Assembly (NCBI RefSeq): GCF_000190535.1
Contig: NC_015160.1
Location: 62,001-126,000, forward strand
DNA length: 64,000 nucleotides
Direction: 5' to 3'
Origin: Odoribacter splanchnicus DSM 20712
Lineage (GTDB): Bacteria; Bacteroidota; Bacteroidia; Bacteroidales; Marinifilaceae
Shown here: in pieces, positions 44,460-54,184 of the stretch
Position numbering within the stretch: the stretch's first letter is position 1
Layout: each line of letters starts with the position of its first letter
The notes under the pieces: model-generated
The model's input: the letters and a program-made list of their open reading frames with translations, nothing else
Databases searched by the model: none
What the model was told of the DNA's origin: nothing
Translations under genes and position numbers: made by a program

Positions 44460-44501
44460 AAAAGTATCTCTTTGATCGTAAAGAGATACTTTTTATATTT
44501 G
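44460..44501 (+). promoter_or_regulatory. ettA terminator overlapping the sigma-gene promoter
   Basis: 14-bp arms at 44460-44473 and 44480-44493 around GATCGT, ending in TTTTT. TATATTTG (44494-44501) follows immediately and is an exact -7 box six bases upstream of the sigma ATG, which would give a near-leaderless message. Confidence 0.65.
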
Positions 44502-44507
44502 TCCCCG

Positions 44508-45113
44508 ATGAACGATTTCGGAAATATAGATCCAGATTTACAACTTTTTGGGGCGGTCAGAAAGGGTGACCGGAGTGCTTTTGAGCAGTTGTTTCAAAAG
44601 TATTATACAGACTTGTGCCATTATGCCTGGACTTATCTGGACGAAAAGAGTGAAACCGAGGATGCGGTACAGGATGTATTTATCTATATCTGGAACAACC
44701 GGGAAACGATCCGTTTGCAGGAATCCTTCCGGGGGTATCTTTTTTCTGCCGTCAAACACCGGGTATTGAATATTTTGAAACATCAACTTGTCGAACGGAC
44801 TCATTCCCGTTTACTGTCCGAATATTGGGACGATCTGTTGAAATCCGGTTATTCCGAAGAAGAACAGACCCAGTTGGAACAAATTCAGCATATCCTTCAA
44901 TCTTTACCCCAGCAATGCCGTATTGTGTTTATGAAAAGTTGTCTGGAAGGGAAAAAATACCTGGAGATAGCCGAGGAGCTCCGCATATCGGTGAATACGG
45001 TGAAATCACATATCTCCAAAGCTTATCGTGAAATCCGGGAAAAAATCGCTGTACTTAAAAATTCGAACCTGTTGTTACTGATTGCTTGTGCAACTTATAA
45101 AGAGATGAAGTAA
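44508..45113 (+). CDS. ECF sigma factor, uptake locus 2
   Basis: 201 residues from MNDFGNIDPDLQLFGAV; the longer frame from 44439 runs through the terminator and is rejected. Sigma-70 region 2 (FEQLFQKYYTDLCHYAWTYLDEKSETEDAVQDVFIYIW) and region 4 (LQSLPQQCRIVFMKSCLEGKKYLEIAEELRISVNTVKSHISKAYREI). This is the Bacteroidetes ECF type that pairs with FecR and SusC. The fecR gene starts 71 bases downstream with the conserved ACTCACCC sequence between them. It should direct transcription of the fecR-susCD genes when the signal arrives. Confidence 0.94.
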   Translation: MNDFGNIDPDLQLFGAVRKGDRSAFEQLFQKYYTDLCHYAWTYLDEKSETEDAVQDVFIYIWNNRETIRLQESFRGYLFSAVKHRVLNILKHQLVERTHSRLLSEYWDDLLKSGYSEEEQTQLEQIQHILQSLPQQCRIVFMKSCLEGKKYLEIAEELRISVNTVKSHISKAYREIREKIAVLKNSNLLLLIACATYKEMK

Positions 45114-45128
45114 CTTTTTTTCTTTTTC

Positions 45129-45146
45129 ACTCACCCGTTTTTTAAA
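45129..45146 (+). promoter_or_regulatory. Conserved 18-bp sequence upstream of fecR (locus 2)
   Basis: Identical to 32651-32668 and followed likewise by TTTATATAAAA. Here it lies between the sigma and fecR genes. Confidence 0.55.
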
Positions 45147-45184
45147 CTTAGTTGCCTTTATATAAAATTAAAGATATAAAGGTC

Positions 45185-46342
45185 ATGAGTGTACCATTTT
45201 CAGAAGATTTATGGCAACGGCTTTCTGGTTTATGGAGAAGAGATAAAAAAGAGGAGGAAGAAGCGGTCGGATACGATGATCCGCAGCTGAAGCAGATGCT
45301 GGATGTAATGATGGTCTCCCGCAGGAGTATGAAAGCTGCGGAGAAGCAGAAGTACGATATCGACCGGGCCTGGCGGAGGGTGGAGAAACAGACGGCCGGT
45401 GGATGGCGCGTACCCGGCTGGTGCAGATATGCTGCGGCTGTGACTGTTTTATTTTTTTCTGTCTGGGGGTGGGTAACGTATAACAGGGAGTCCGCACTTC
45501 CGGTTACGGGAGAATTGACGGATGTTATTCTACCGGGCGTTTCGAAAGCAGAATTGATATTGGCGAGTGGGGAAAGAATTATCCTGGGAACTCAGACAGA
45601 AATTCGGGATATCGAGGAATTAGGGGTAAAGATTACCAACGATACGTCAGGGGGAGAGCTGAAATATGAAACCGGGAGTACGGAAGATTCCACGATTACA
45701 GCGTATAATACGCTGATCGTACCGAAAGGGGGTGAATATATGGTGAGGCTGCCCGACGGTTCACAGGTATGGCTGAATTCCGAAACGACGATTCGTTTCC
45801 CGGTCCGGTTTGCTGCCGGTAAGCGGGAAGTACAGCTTTGCGGAGAAGCTTTTTTTAAAGTGTGCAGAGATACAACCGCTCCTTTTCAGGTATCGACTGA
45901 GAATGGAGAAATTACGGTGTTGGGAACCAGTTTCAATGTGAGTACTTACCGCGAAGACAACTATTGGCAAACCACTCTGGTGGAAGGAAGTGTCAGGATT
46001 GCGGAACAAGGCCGTACGGTTGTTTTAAAGCCTTCGGAACAATATACCGTGGACCGCTGTTCCGGCCAAAGGAAAGTGGCTTCGGTCGATGCGGGTTTAT
46101 ATACTTCCTGGGTCGATGGAAAGTTTTATTTCAAGGCTTACACTTTCGAAGAGATTGTCAAAAAATTAGAACGCTGGTACGATTTTACGATGGTTTATCA
46201 GGACGAAGAGGTAAAACAAATGCGTTTTACGGGTTCCATCAACAAGCATAGCCCGGTCACCGAGGTGTTGCGTTTTCTGGAAATGACTACCGGTATCCGT
46301 TTTAAAGTAGAAGGAAAGCAAATCGTTGTGAGTAAAATTTAA
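45185..46342 (+). CDS. FecR-type anti-sigma factor, uptake locus 2
   Basis: 385 residues from MSVPFSEDLWQRLSG. Cytoplasmic N-terminal part, one membrane helix around residues 80-97 (YAAAVTVLFFSVWGWVTY), FecR domain (TLIVPKGGEYMVRLPDGSQVWLN, VQLCGEAFFKV, ITVLGTSFNVSTY) and DUF4974 C-terminus (FEEIVKKLERWYDFTM). Clearly paralogous to the FecR proteins of loci 1 and 3. It follows its sigma factor and precedes susC with a hairpin leader (46343-46450). Confidence 0.93.
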   Translation: MSVPFSEDLWQRLSGLWRRDKKEEEEAVGYDDPQLKQMLDVMMVSRRSMKAAEKQKYDIDRAWRRVEKQTAGGWRVPGWCRYAAAVTVLFFSVWGWVTYNRESALPVTGELTDVILPGVSKAELILASGERIILGTQTEIRDIEELGVKITNDTSGGELKYETGSTEDSTITAYNTLIVPKGGEYMVRLPDGSQVWLNSETTIRFPVRFAAGKREVQLCGEAFFKVCRDTTAPFQVSTENGEITVLGTSFNVSTYREDNYWQTTLVEGSVRIAEQGRTVVLKPSEQYTVDRCSGQRKVASVDAGLYTSWVDGKFYFKAYTFEEIVKKLERWYDFTMVYQDEEVKQMRFTGSINKHSPVTEVLRFLEMTTGIRFKVEGKQIVVSKI

Positions 46343-46450
46343 AAGGGATAAGAGGTCGCGACTCTCATCCCCGATAATCGATAACGTCTGTAAACCGATC
46401 CTTGAGCCAGACTGATTTACAGGCCATTATTAACTTCAATCTACAAATTT
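46343..46450 (+). other. Hairpin leader between fecR and susC (locus 2)
   Basis: Contains TCGCGA and a longer-range GTCTGTAAA ... TTTACAGGC pair (about 46386-46425), then TTAACTTCAATCTACAAATTT before ATG, matching the start region of locus 1. Confidence 0.4.
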
Positions 46451-49400
46451 ATGAAAAAAAATGAGGATTTGAATTGTTTTTGCCGTTCAGGTAAAATAAA
46501 AAAATGGTTGTTGCTTATGAAATTGATTACTTTTTTCTTTTTTCTGGGCATATTTCAGGTGAGTGCTTCGGTTTAGGGCCAGAGAGGGACTGTTACTCTG
46601 AACCTGAACGAACTGACAATGGAAGATATCTTTACGGCCATCAACAGACAGTTGAAATATGATATCTTCTATAGCGACGATGAACTGGATGTTGCCCGTA
46701 AAATTAAACTGACAGACAGTAAAATGGAGGTGAGTAAGTTGTTGAAGGAAGTTTTGCAGGATGATTATTCCTATGAATTTTTGAATAAAACGATTGTCAT
46801 CCGTCCGGTAAAACAACAGCAAAATCCGAAAATTGTCATACAGGGAACGGTAAAGGATACGAAAGGAATACCCTTGCCCGGCGTTTCGGTGGTGATTCAG
46901 GGGTCTACGGTCGGGGTGTCTACGGATAATGCCGGAAAATTCCGGATGGAGGTTGCGGATCTGCCCGATTTGGTACTGGTATTTTCGTTTGTAGGAATGG
47001 AAACGCGTGAGATACCGTATCGTGGAGAAAAGGAGTTGTCTGTGGTACTTTCAGAAACACAAGAGGAATTGGGTGAAGTGATTGTCACCGGTTATCAGCG
47101 CGTAGACAAGCGGGAATCAACCAGCGCGGTTTCGGTTATCAAAACGGACGACTTGAAGACGATCGGTGCGACGAGTATCGAGCAGATGTTACAAGGACAG
47201 TTGCCGGGATTATCGGTAGTGAATACTTCGGCGGGACCGGGAGCAACGCCCAAAATTCGGGTACGCGGAACAGCAACGATTGCCGGTAATGCCGATCCGC
47301 TTTGGGTACTTGACGGGGTGATATTGGAAAATTCCGTGCCGCTTACCGTTTCTGATTTGAACAGCCCCGATGTGATGACTATGTTCAATTCTGCCATTGG
47401 TGGTATCAGCCCGAATGACATCGAGAGTATAACGGTGTTGAAAGATGCTTCTGCCACGGCAATTTACGGTACTCGTGCGGCCAATGGCGTAATCGTGGTC
47501 ACGACCAAGAAAGGGAAACGCAATGAATCTCACATCAATTTCCAGCATACTTCGACGGTGACATTGCGCCCGACTTATAACGATTTCGATTTGTTGAATT
47601 CCAAGGAACGGATCCTGTTGTCACAGCAGATTGTAGATGAGGGATTGGGTTATAAGGGACAAGTGGGGTTGGAATACCTGTTGAGCCAATATAACGCGGG
47701 TAATATCACGCTGGAAAAAATGGAAACCGAAGCACGCAAAATGGAGGAAAGAAATACAGACTGGTTCGATATTCTTTATCGAAATGCCTATTCACAGACG
47801 TATAATTTGAGTGTTTCCGGCGGTTCGAACAAGGCGGATTATTATATTTCCTTTTCCTACAATGACGAAAAGGGGTCGGATAAAGTGAGCGACTACAAAG
47901 AATTCGGTGGTTTTGCAAAAGTGAACGCCGAGTTGTTCAATGGCGTAAAATTGGGTACGACATTACAGGTGGGACGCCGGGATAGGAATAGTTATTGGGA
48001 GACAGCTGATCCGTTTAAATATGTGGTAAGGACAACGCGAACAATACCTTTGTATGACGATAATGGCAATTTATTTTTTTACGGCAATTCGGAAGTGCGG
48101 GAATTTGACTTCAATATTTTGCATGAGCAGCAAAACACGCATAAAGAATCTACGCAAACCGATTTGAAAGGAATTGTCAATCTGGAAGTTAATTTATACA
48201 AGGGGTTGAAATACAATGGGCTTTATAGTTACGCCTCTTCTCATCACTCCGCGATTGATTGGGCAACAGAAGAAAGTGCCTATGTCGCCACGATACGCGG
48301 CTATAATTTTGGTGAGGGAACGGAAGAAGATATTGAGTCGACCTCCCTTCCGTACGGAGGTGTATATAATGAAACGAATTACGAGCAACGCACTTCTTTG
48401 ATTCGGAATAATTTGGAATATCGCGGAACAATTGGAGATGAATTGACGTTGGATGTCATGGTCGGGCAGGAGTTTCGGACTACGGTTTACCGGGGTGGAA
48501 CATTGAATGCTTATGGATATATGCACAATCGGGGTAATATTTTTTACAATCCGGCAGAAGGGGAGGATACCGGTCATCTTTCACGGAATACTTTTGAACG
48601 TAATATTCCCGAACGTTCTTACATATCTTATTATGGCGTATTTTCAGCGATGTACAAAAATCGTTACGTGTTGAACGGAAATATTCGTTTCGACGGTTCG
48701 AATCTTTTCGGTTCCAATCCTAAGTACCGTTATTTGCCTTTGTGGTCGGTTTCCGGTAAATGGATTATGAACAATGAAGGATTTTTGCGGGATGTGGAGG
48801 TCATCGATAACCTTGCTTTGCGAGCTTCTTACGGTTTGCGCGGAAATATCGTAGAAGAGTGTTCTCCGCAATTGATCGCTTCTGCGTTACCGCCTAATAG
48901 TTTTACTTCTTTAATGGAAATGGAGATCATACAGGCTCCGAATCCTGATTTGAAATGGGAAACCACCTCGTCCGTAAATGTCGGTCTGGAATTGAACATG
49001 TTTGAAAATCGTTTGGCATTGGATGTGGATTACTATCGCGATTACGGCCGTAATTTGATAGCCTATAAGCAGGTATCGGCGGTGAGCGGATTTCTGAATA
49101 AGAGCGTAAATTATGCTGATATCCGGAACCAGGGCGTGGATATCGCCTTATCGGGTACAATCATTAAAACGAAGAATGTTTCTTGGCAATCTTCTCTCAA
49201 TTTGGGATACGTGAAGAATAAGGTAACAAAATGTTACATTACACCACAGGCATCTTCGCTGGTGCAAAGTATCTATACTCCGGGAGAAGTAATGGTAGGT
49301 TATCCTTCCAACGGCATGTTCTCTTTCCGTTTTGCCTGCTTGGACGAGAATGGTAAACCGATGTTTTATGACAAGGATAACAATAAACTGGGGTACGAAG

Positions 49401-50011
49401 ATGCCAATTTTGCATCGGCAGTGTACAGCAATCTGGACAATTTGAAATACGAAGGCCCGCGAGACCCTGTATTGACGGGAGGTTTCAATAATATTGTAAA
49501 GTATAAGAATCTGATCTTTTCTGCCTTGTTTGCATTCGGTTTGAAAAACGTGGTGCGCCTGCCGGATGTAGCTTTTGATACTTATCCCCGGGCAGACGAA
49601 AACATGAACACTTCTATTCTTAATCGTTGGCAAAAGCCGGGCGACGAGGCAACGAAACGGATACCCGGTTTGAACAAAAATGGTTCTTCTGTTACTGTCG
49701 GGGATTCGGAGTATGTGTATATTACGGAAATGTATAACAGAAGTACAGAAACGGTGGTGCCCGGAGATTATTTGCGTTTGCGGAACGTGATGCTTGAATA
49801 TCGCTTCCCGGCTCGCTGGACGGAAAAGATCGCAATCGGCGATCGGCATTTGGGAGGAATCATGTTGAAATTCCAGGCACAGAATCTCTTTGTACTTGCC
49901 AATAAACGGTTGAAAGGTTATGATCCGGAAACGGTTAATTATTCTACCACCGGTTACGGCTCTTTGCCCTTACAGCGCAGTTTTACCTTAGGTTTGAATA
50001 TTAATTTCTAA
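46451..50011 (+). pseudogene. SusC/RagA receptor of locus 2 with an amber codon after the signal peptide
   Basis: From ATG 46451 the frame encodes a normal SusC signal (MKKNEDLNCF ... ITFFFFLGIFQVSASV) and hits TAG at 46574-46576, codon 42, then stays open for 1144 codons. After the TAG: STN domain (LNLNELTMEDIFTAINRQL), CarboxypepD_reg-like domain (KDTKGIPLPGVSVVIQGST), plug (KIRVRGTATIAGN, PLWVLDGVIL, ITVLKDASATAIYGTRAANG) and barrel ending LGLNINF. At this place other SusC proteins read SASVYSQ, so TAT or TAC to TAG is likely. The first ATG after the stop (46619) would give a protein without signal, useless at the outer membrane. Pseudogene by one nonsense change, unless suppressed. Confidence 0.85.
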
Positions 50012-50020
50012 AACGGAACG

Positions 50021-51538
50021 ATGATGAAAAAATACATAAGTTTGGCATTGATATGGAGTTTTTGCTTGCTGGCTTTTTCGGCTTGTGAGAGTTATTTGGA
50101 AGAAATGCCTCAGAATAAATTGATGCCGACAACTACCGACGATTATGATCAATTGTTGAATAATGCCTATATCACAGAGCGGGTGATGCCCTATTTGGAT
50201 ATTCTATCGGATGATGTGGAATTGATTGCAAGCAATCACGTCCTGGATGGTGAAGATGAAGGGGATTGGCAAGTTGCCGCCTATATGTGGCGCGACCGTC
50301 ATGACCTTACCATGTCGGGGGGAGATTTGGCTTTCGAGAAACTTTATGAGAGTATTTATTATTGCAATGTGGTGATCGAGAATATAGGAGAGGCCGACGG
50401 TGTGGAATTGAATGAGGAGAACGTGGAGCGGACTCGCAAAAATATCGAGGGAGAGGCTCGTTGCTTGCGGGCGTATTCCTATTTCTATTTGGTCAATCTC
50501 TACGCCATGGCTTACGATCCGGCAACTTGTGCGACAGACCCCGGAGTTCCTATCAATAATAGTACGGCGGTGGAAGACAAGGCTTATCCGCGCAACACAG
50601 TGGCTGAGGTATACGAACAGATTGTTTCCGATTTGACGAAAGGCATACAATTGCTGAAAGAGAACCCGATAGAAAAAGGCACAAAGGTGAAGTTTAATGA
50701 ATTGTCGGCGACGGCTTTTTTGGCGCGGGTTTATCTGTATATGCAGAATGGGGAGGATGCGATTGTTTGTGCGAAAGAGGTGATCGCCTCTAATCGCGCT
50801 TTATTCGATTTGCAGGAATATGGCGATGTGCTGAATATGGAAAACAATACCGTGACGGAATGGAATGGGACAACCGTACCCGGGACGGATTATTTGAGCG
50901 TGAATAATTCCAATATCCTTTTTGTCAACGGGGTATGTGAACTGTACCCTGCATTGCAGGCGGGGAGTTATACGACATTCAGCGTGAGCCGGGAGTTTGC
51001 CGGACAGTATGAGGAGGGGGATATCCGACGTTTTTATTTCATGGTGACTTATGCTAATATTTATACCACTCGTCCTTCGACGAAACTGACCTATGCCAAG
51101 AGCAGGTATGTTTGGCCGAATGCAATGACTTCGTATATAACCGTGCGTACCGGTTACGGGCGTTTCCTCCGGACGGAGGAGATGTACCTGATTCTAGCGG
51201 AGGCGTATGCCCGTCAGAACGGAGGCATGGGGGATGCCATCGGGTATTTGAACACGATGAGACGGGTGAAATTCAAGACCGGGGAATACGTGGAGTTGAA
51301 AGCATCGGACTTTACACAGGAAACCTTGTTGGATTACATCGCTGTTGAACGGCGTCGGGAGTTGTGTTTCGAGGGACACCGGTGGTTTGATTTGCGGCGT
51401 ACCACACGTCCGGAAATGCAACGAGTCGGTTATAACGATGAGGTCGCGCATTTGGACCAAAATGATCCCCGTTATGTATTGCAAATCCCGCAAAAAGAAT
51501 TAAGTGTAAATCCTTCAATAGGAGAAAATCCCCGTTAG
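50021..51538 (+). CDS. SusD/RagB outer-membrane lipoprotein, locus 2
   Basis: 505 residues; lipoprotein signal MMKKYISLALIWSFCLLAFSAC, then ESYLEEMPQNKLMPTTTDDYDQLLNNAY. Helical TPR-like core with IEGEARCLRAYSYFYLVNLYAM (about 145-167) and RTEEMYLILAEAYARQNGG plus the C-terminal ERRRELCFEGHRWFDLRRT, the SusD hallmark. Ten bases after susC. Intact, although its partner SusC carries a stop codon. Confidence 0.94.
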   Translation: MMKKYISLALIWSFCLLAFSACESYLEEMPQNKLMPTTTDDYDQLLNNAYITERVMPYLDILSDDVELIASNHVLDGEDEGDWQVAAYMWRDRHDLTMSGGDLAFEKLYESIYYCNVVIENIGEADGVELNEENVERTRKNIEGEARCLRAYSYFYLVNLYAMAYDPATCATDPGVPINNSTAVEDKAYPRNTVAEVYEQIVSDLTKGIQLLKENPIEKGTKVKFNELSATAFLARVYLYMQNGEDAIVCAKEVIASNRALFDLQEYGDVLNMENNTVTEWNGTTVPGTDYLSVNNSNILFVNGVCELYPALQAGSYTTFSVSREFAGQYEEGDIRRFYFMVTYANIYTTRPSTKLTYAKSRYVWPNAMTSYITVRTGYGRFLRTEEMYLILAEAYARQNGGMGDAIGYLNTMRRVKFKTGEYVELKASDFTQETLLDYIAVERRRELCFEGHRWFDLRRTTRPEMQRVGYNDEVAHLDQNDPRYVLQIPQKELSVNPSIGENPR

Positions 51539-51557
51539 TAATTTAAAAATAATGAAT

Positions 51558-52523
51558 ATGAAAAATATAGTAAAATTGCTTGTATGTGGGTTGGCAGCAT
51601 TGTGTTGTGCCTGCTCGGAAGATGATTTGACTGGGGAATGGTCGTACTCGGGACCAATTCCTGCAATTAAGGATGGACCGACGGAAGCGGATAAGGGCTG
51701 TTATGCCCTGTACCAGAAATATGACGTGCATGTTTATTGGCAATTGGAAGGTGATGCAGCCTGTTACACCGATCAGGGACAGGTTAGTAGTTCCGGGTTT
51801 AATGCAGCGGCTTTGCCCATGCAGGCCGCGGAAGAGGCTACAGCAGAAAAATTCGTGAAATTGTTGACGAAATTCTTTGCTATGCTACCGGAAAACTTAG
51901 TGAAACAAGGATATTATCGTCGCCATATATTGGTAAAAATAATGCCTCCCACTTATATTTATACGGATACGGAAGGAAATACTTATTTCTGCAACACGTA
52001 TGGTGTAAATGCATGGGTTTACGGTGCCGGTTCGGGAGTGGTTTACTACGGTTATTTGTATAATAAGGAGGATAATACGGGAGATAAATTCGATACGAAT
52101 CTGGACGGTTGGAAATGGAGTATGGCATACGAATTTTTCAAGGGGTTGGTCGATTGCATAGATAAGCCGGTGAATGTGCCTGATGAATTTAGGGAAATTT
52201 CGAAGGATTATTATAACTACGAGCTTGGGGGTAGTCCGGAGAGTTCTATTCAGGGGACGGTATTTGACAAGGTAAAAGGCGGTCATCAAGGATTTATCCA
52301 TCCCTATGCGGCTCATGCCAGCAATACGAAGTTTTGTGACGAAGATTGGGGGGCCATGGTGGCCAGTATCCTTACGTGGGATAAGGCAGAATTGGAAGAA
52401 ATTTATGTCACTTATCCGCTGATTAAGGCAAAGTATGATATTGTCAAAGCGTTTTTCACGGAACAATACGGTCTTGATATAGAGCAGTTGGCAAACCGGT
52501 GGAGAAATGTAACTTTAGATTAA
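51558..52523 (+). CDS. Metallopeptidase-like lipoprotein lacking the HExxH site
   Basis: 321 residues; signal MKNIVKLLVCGLAALCCAC (lipobox CCAC). The overall order resembles the putative zinc-binding metallopeptidase lipoproteins often encoded after SusCD: a mid-protein helix where HExxH is expected reads MAYEFFKGLVD, then VPDEFREISKDYY, then GFIHPYAAHASNTKFCDEDWGAMV in place of GFxSxYA...EDFAE. The zinc ligands therefore appear lost, which suggests a binding rather than catalytic role. Family placement is by pattern and moderate. A fragment of a paralogue is found at 53780-54172. Followed by a TlpA-like gene. Confidence 0.62.
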   Translation: MKNIVKLLVCGLAALCCACSEDDLTGEWSYSGPIPAIKDGPTEADKGCYALYQKYDVHVYWQLEGDAACYTDQGQVSSSGFNAAALPMQAAEEATAEKFVKLLTKFFAMLPENLVKQGYYRRHILVKIMPPTYIYTDTEGNTYFCNTYGVNAWVYGAGSGVVYYGYLYNKEDNTGDKFDTNLDGWKWSMAYEFFKGLVDCIDKPVNVPDEFREISKDYYNYELGGSPESSIQGTVFDKVKGGHQGFIHPYAAHASNTKFCDEDWGAMVASILTWDKAELEEIYVTYPLIKAKYDIVKAFFTEQYGLDIEQLANRWRNVTLD

Positions 52524-52548
52524 AGGATGAATTTAAATAAAAAGTAAA

Positions 52549-53763
52549 ATGATGAAAAAATTATTTTATGTGTTGATTGGTTTGTGTGCTTTTTGCAGTT
52601 GCGAAAGCACGGGTTATCGGATTAGCGGTTATATACCGGGGGCGCCGGATGGAGCGAAAGTGTATTTAGCTCCTTATGATGCGTTTCAGGACCCGAATTG
52701 GGATTCGACGGTTATCAAGAACGAACGGTTTGTGCTGAAAAACACGATACCCATGGTTAGTCCCCGCGTGGTAGCTATTACAATTGATTTAAATTCGGGA
52801 GAGAAGGACTATAGTAAGATTAAATCGAGCCGGGCTTTGTTCCTGAAAGAAGGGGATAGGATTTCGATGGAATGTCACGTGGACAGTTTGCCGAGTTCAC
52901 GCTGGGAGGCTCGTGACAAGAGTCTGAACGTTGTTTGGCAAGGTTCTGCCGATCAGGATTTGTATGTGAATTACCTGAAAGATCGAAAGGATGTAGTGAT
53001 AGAACGGAATAAATTGGGCGATCAATACTTTATGGACTATTATAAAAAATCGGATGTTCCTTCGGAGCGTATGCCAGAATTGATGAATATGGTGCATCAG
53101 GTGAAAGCTTTGGGCAGAAAATTGAATGCCAAGACTTTGGATTTGATGAAGGCGAATGGTTCTTCTCTCGTGTCCGTTTATGTGGGAGATGCTTTATTAA
53201 AGGGAAATTTTTCAGTTTTTACGGAATCCGAAATTGATGCCATTCATGACTTGGTTGATCCTTTATTGCTTTCCTCACCCATGGGAGAGAAGTTTGAGGA
53301 AGCGGTAGCCCAGGCGAAAGTCCTGGCAAAGGGAAAGAGATATACGGATATTAATTTGGTGGATTTGAAAGGAAATCAGGTGCGTCTTTCTGAATTTATG
53401 AAAGAAGGGCAGTGTAATATGCTGGAATTTTGGGCCTCTTGGTGTAGTCCTTGCCGGGGTGAAATACCTCATTTACGCCGTGTTTACGGATTGTGCGAAA
53501 AAGACAACTTCAATATGATTAGCGTTTCTATTGATCAAAATGATGCTGATTGGAAAAAGGCGGTTAAGGAAGAAAACATGGAATGGACGCAATTGTGCGA
53601 CCCGAATGGATTCCAGGGAGAATGTAATCGGGTATATCATTTGAATGGAGTACCTTTTTGCCTGATATTCGATCGTGAAGGGAAAATTGTTTGCGGTGGA
53701 GTACGTGGAATTGAACTGGATGTAGCACTAAAGGATTTGTTAGGGGACAAATTGAAACTTTAA
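52549..53763 (+). CDS. DUF4369/TlpA-like thiol-disulfide protein, copy A
   Basis: 404 residues; lipoprotein signal MMKKLFYVLIGLCAFCSC. DUF4369-like N-terminal beta domain (YRISGYIPGAPDGAKVYLAPYD), a helical linker, and a C-terminal thioredoxin domain with LEFWASWCSPCRGEIPHL and the cis-proline segment NGVPFCLIFDREGKIVCGG. Predicted periplasmic or outer-membrane-anchored reductase. It is paralogous over its full length to 54185-55396 (shared NMLEFWASWCSPCRGEIPHL, FNMISVSID, DWKKAV, GKIVCGGVRG). Preceded by the metallopeptidase-like gene. Confidence 0.9.
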   Translation: MMKKLFYVLIGLCAFCSCESTGYRISGYIPGAPDGAKVYLAPYDAFQDPNWDSTVIKNERFVLKNTIPMVSPRVVAITIDLNSGEKDYSKIKSSRALFLKEGDRISMECHVDSLPSSRWEARDKSLNVVWQGSADQDLYVNYLKDRKDVVIERNKLGDQYFMDYYKKSDVPSERMPELMNMVHQVKALGRKLNAKTLDLMKANGSSLVSVYVGDALLKGNFSVFTESEIDAIHDLVDPLLLSSPMGEKFEEAVAQAKVLAKGKRYTDINLVDLKGNQVRLSEFMKEGQCNMLEFWASWCSPCRGEIPHLRRVYGLCEKDNFNMISVSIDQNDADWKKAVKEENMEWTQLCDPNGFQGECNRVYHLNGVPFCLIFDREGKIVCGGVRGIELDVALKDLLGDKLKL

Positions 53764-53779
53764 AAAGGAACCACCCTGT

Positions 53780-54172
53780 TGGTTGCGTTCGGCGCGGCAG
53801 TCGATGAACAACGATTTCACCGAGACGCCGGAAGCCTTTGGCGACAAGATGGCATGCCAGCAAACACGCCGACGGTGACGCCTGTTTGTCGTCGGCACTG
53901 GTGGCTAATACATACACGGCGGCATGTTTTAGTGAAAATGCGGGTTTGTCTCTCCTTTCGGGGCTTCTGCCACCAGCGATTATGCTTATGCAGACTGGGT
54001 TTCTTTTGTCGCCTGGATCCTGACGGAAGACAGGACGGAACGGGAAACGGATATGAAAACCTGGTCCCGCTTGCAGGAGAAATACGATCTGGTCATACAA
54101 TATTACCGGCAATATTACCAGCTGGATCTGGAACAGCTTGCAGAACAATGTCAGAAATTAACCGTTAAATAA
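53780..54172 (+). pseudogene. Decayed second copy of the metallopeptidase-like lipoprotein
   Basis: No intact frame. The last 75 codons before TAA at 54170-54172 read GFVSPFGASATSDYAYADW, then VSFVAWILTEDRTE, EKYDLVIQYYRQYYQLDLEQ and LAEQCQKLTVK, which aligns with the end of the gene at 51558 (GFIHPYAAHASNTKFCDEDW, VASILTWDKAE, KYDIVKAFFTEQYGLDIEQ, LANRWRNVTLD). Further upstream the similarity is broken by frameshifts and stops. Together with the TlpA copies this shows a duplicated gene pair, the second member A decayed. The minus-strand frame across this stretch is not a gene. Confidence 0.78.
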
Positions 54173-54184
54173 AAAATTACAGCT

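Noticed and set aside
46619..50011. SusC of locus 2 starting at ATG 46619 as an intact gene
   Set aside because: That start begins inside the STN domain and lacks a signal peptide, whereas the normal start and signal lie just upstream in the same frame before a TAG.
53564..54148. 194-codon minus-strand frame over the metallopeptidase remnant
   Set aside because: It is the antisense of the TlpA gene end and the pseudogene; the plus strand aligns with the paralogue.
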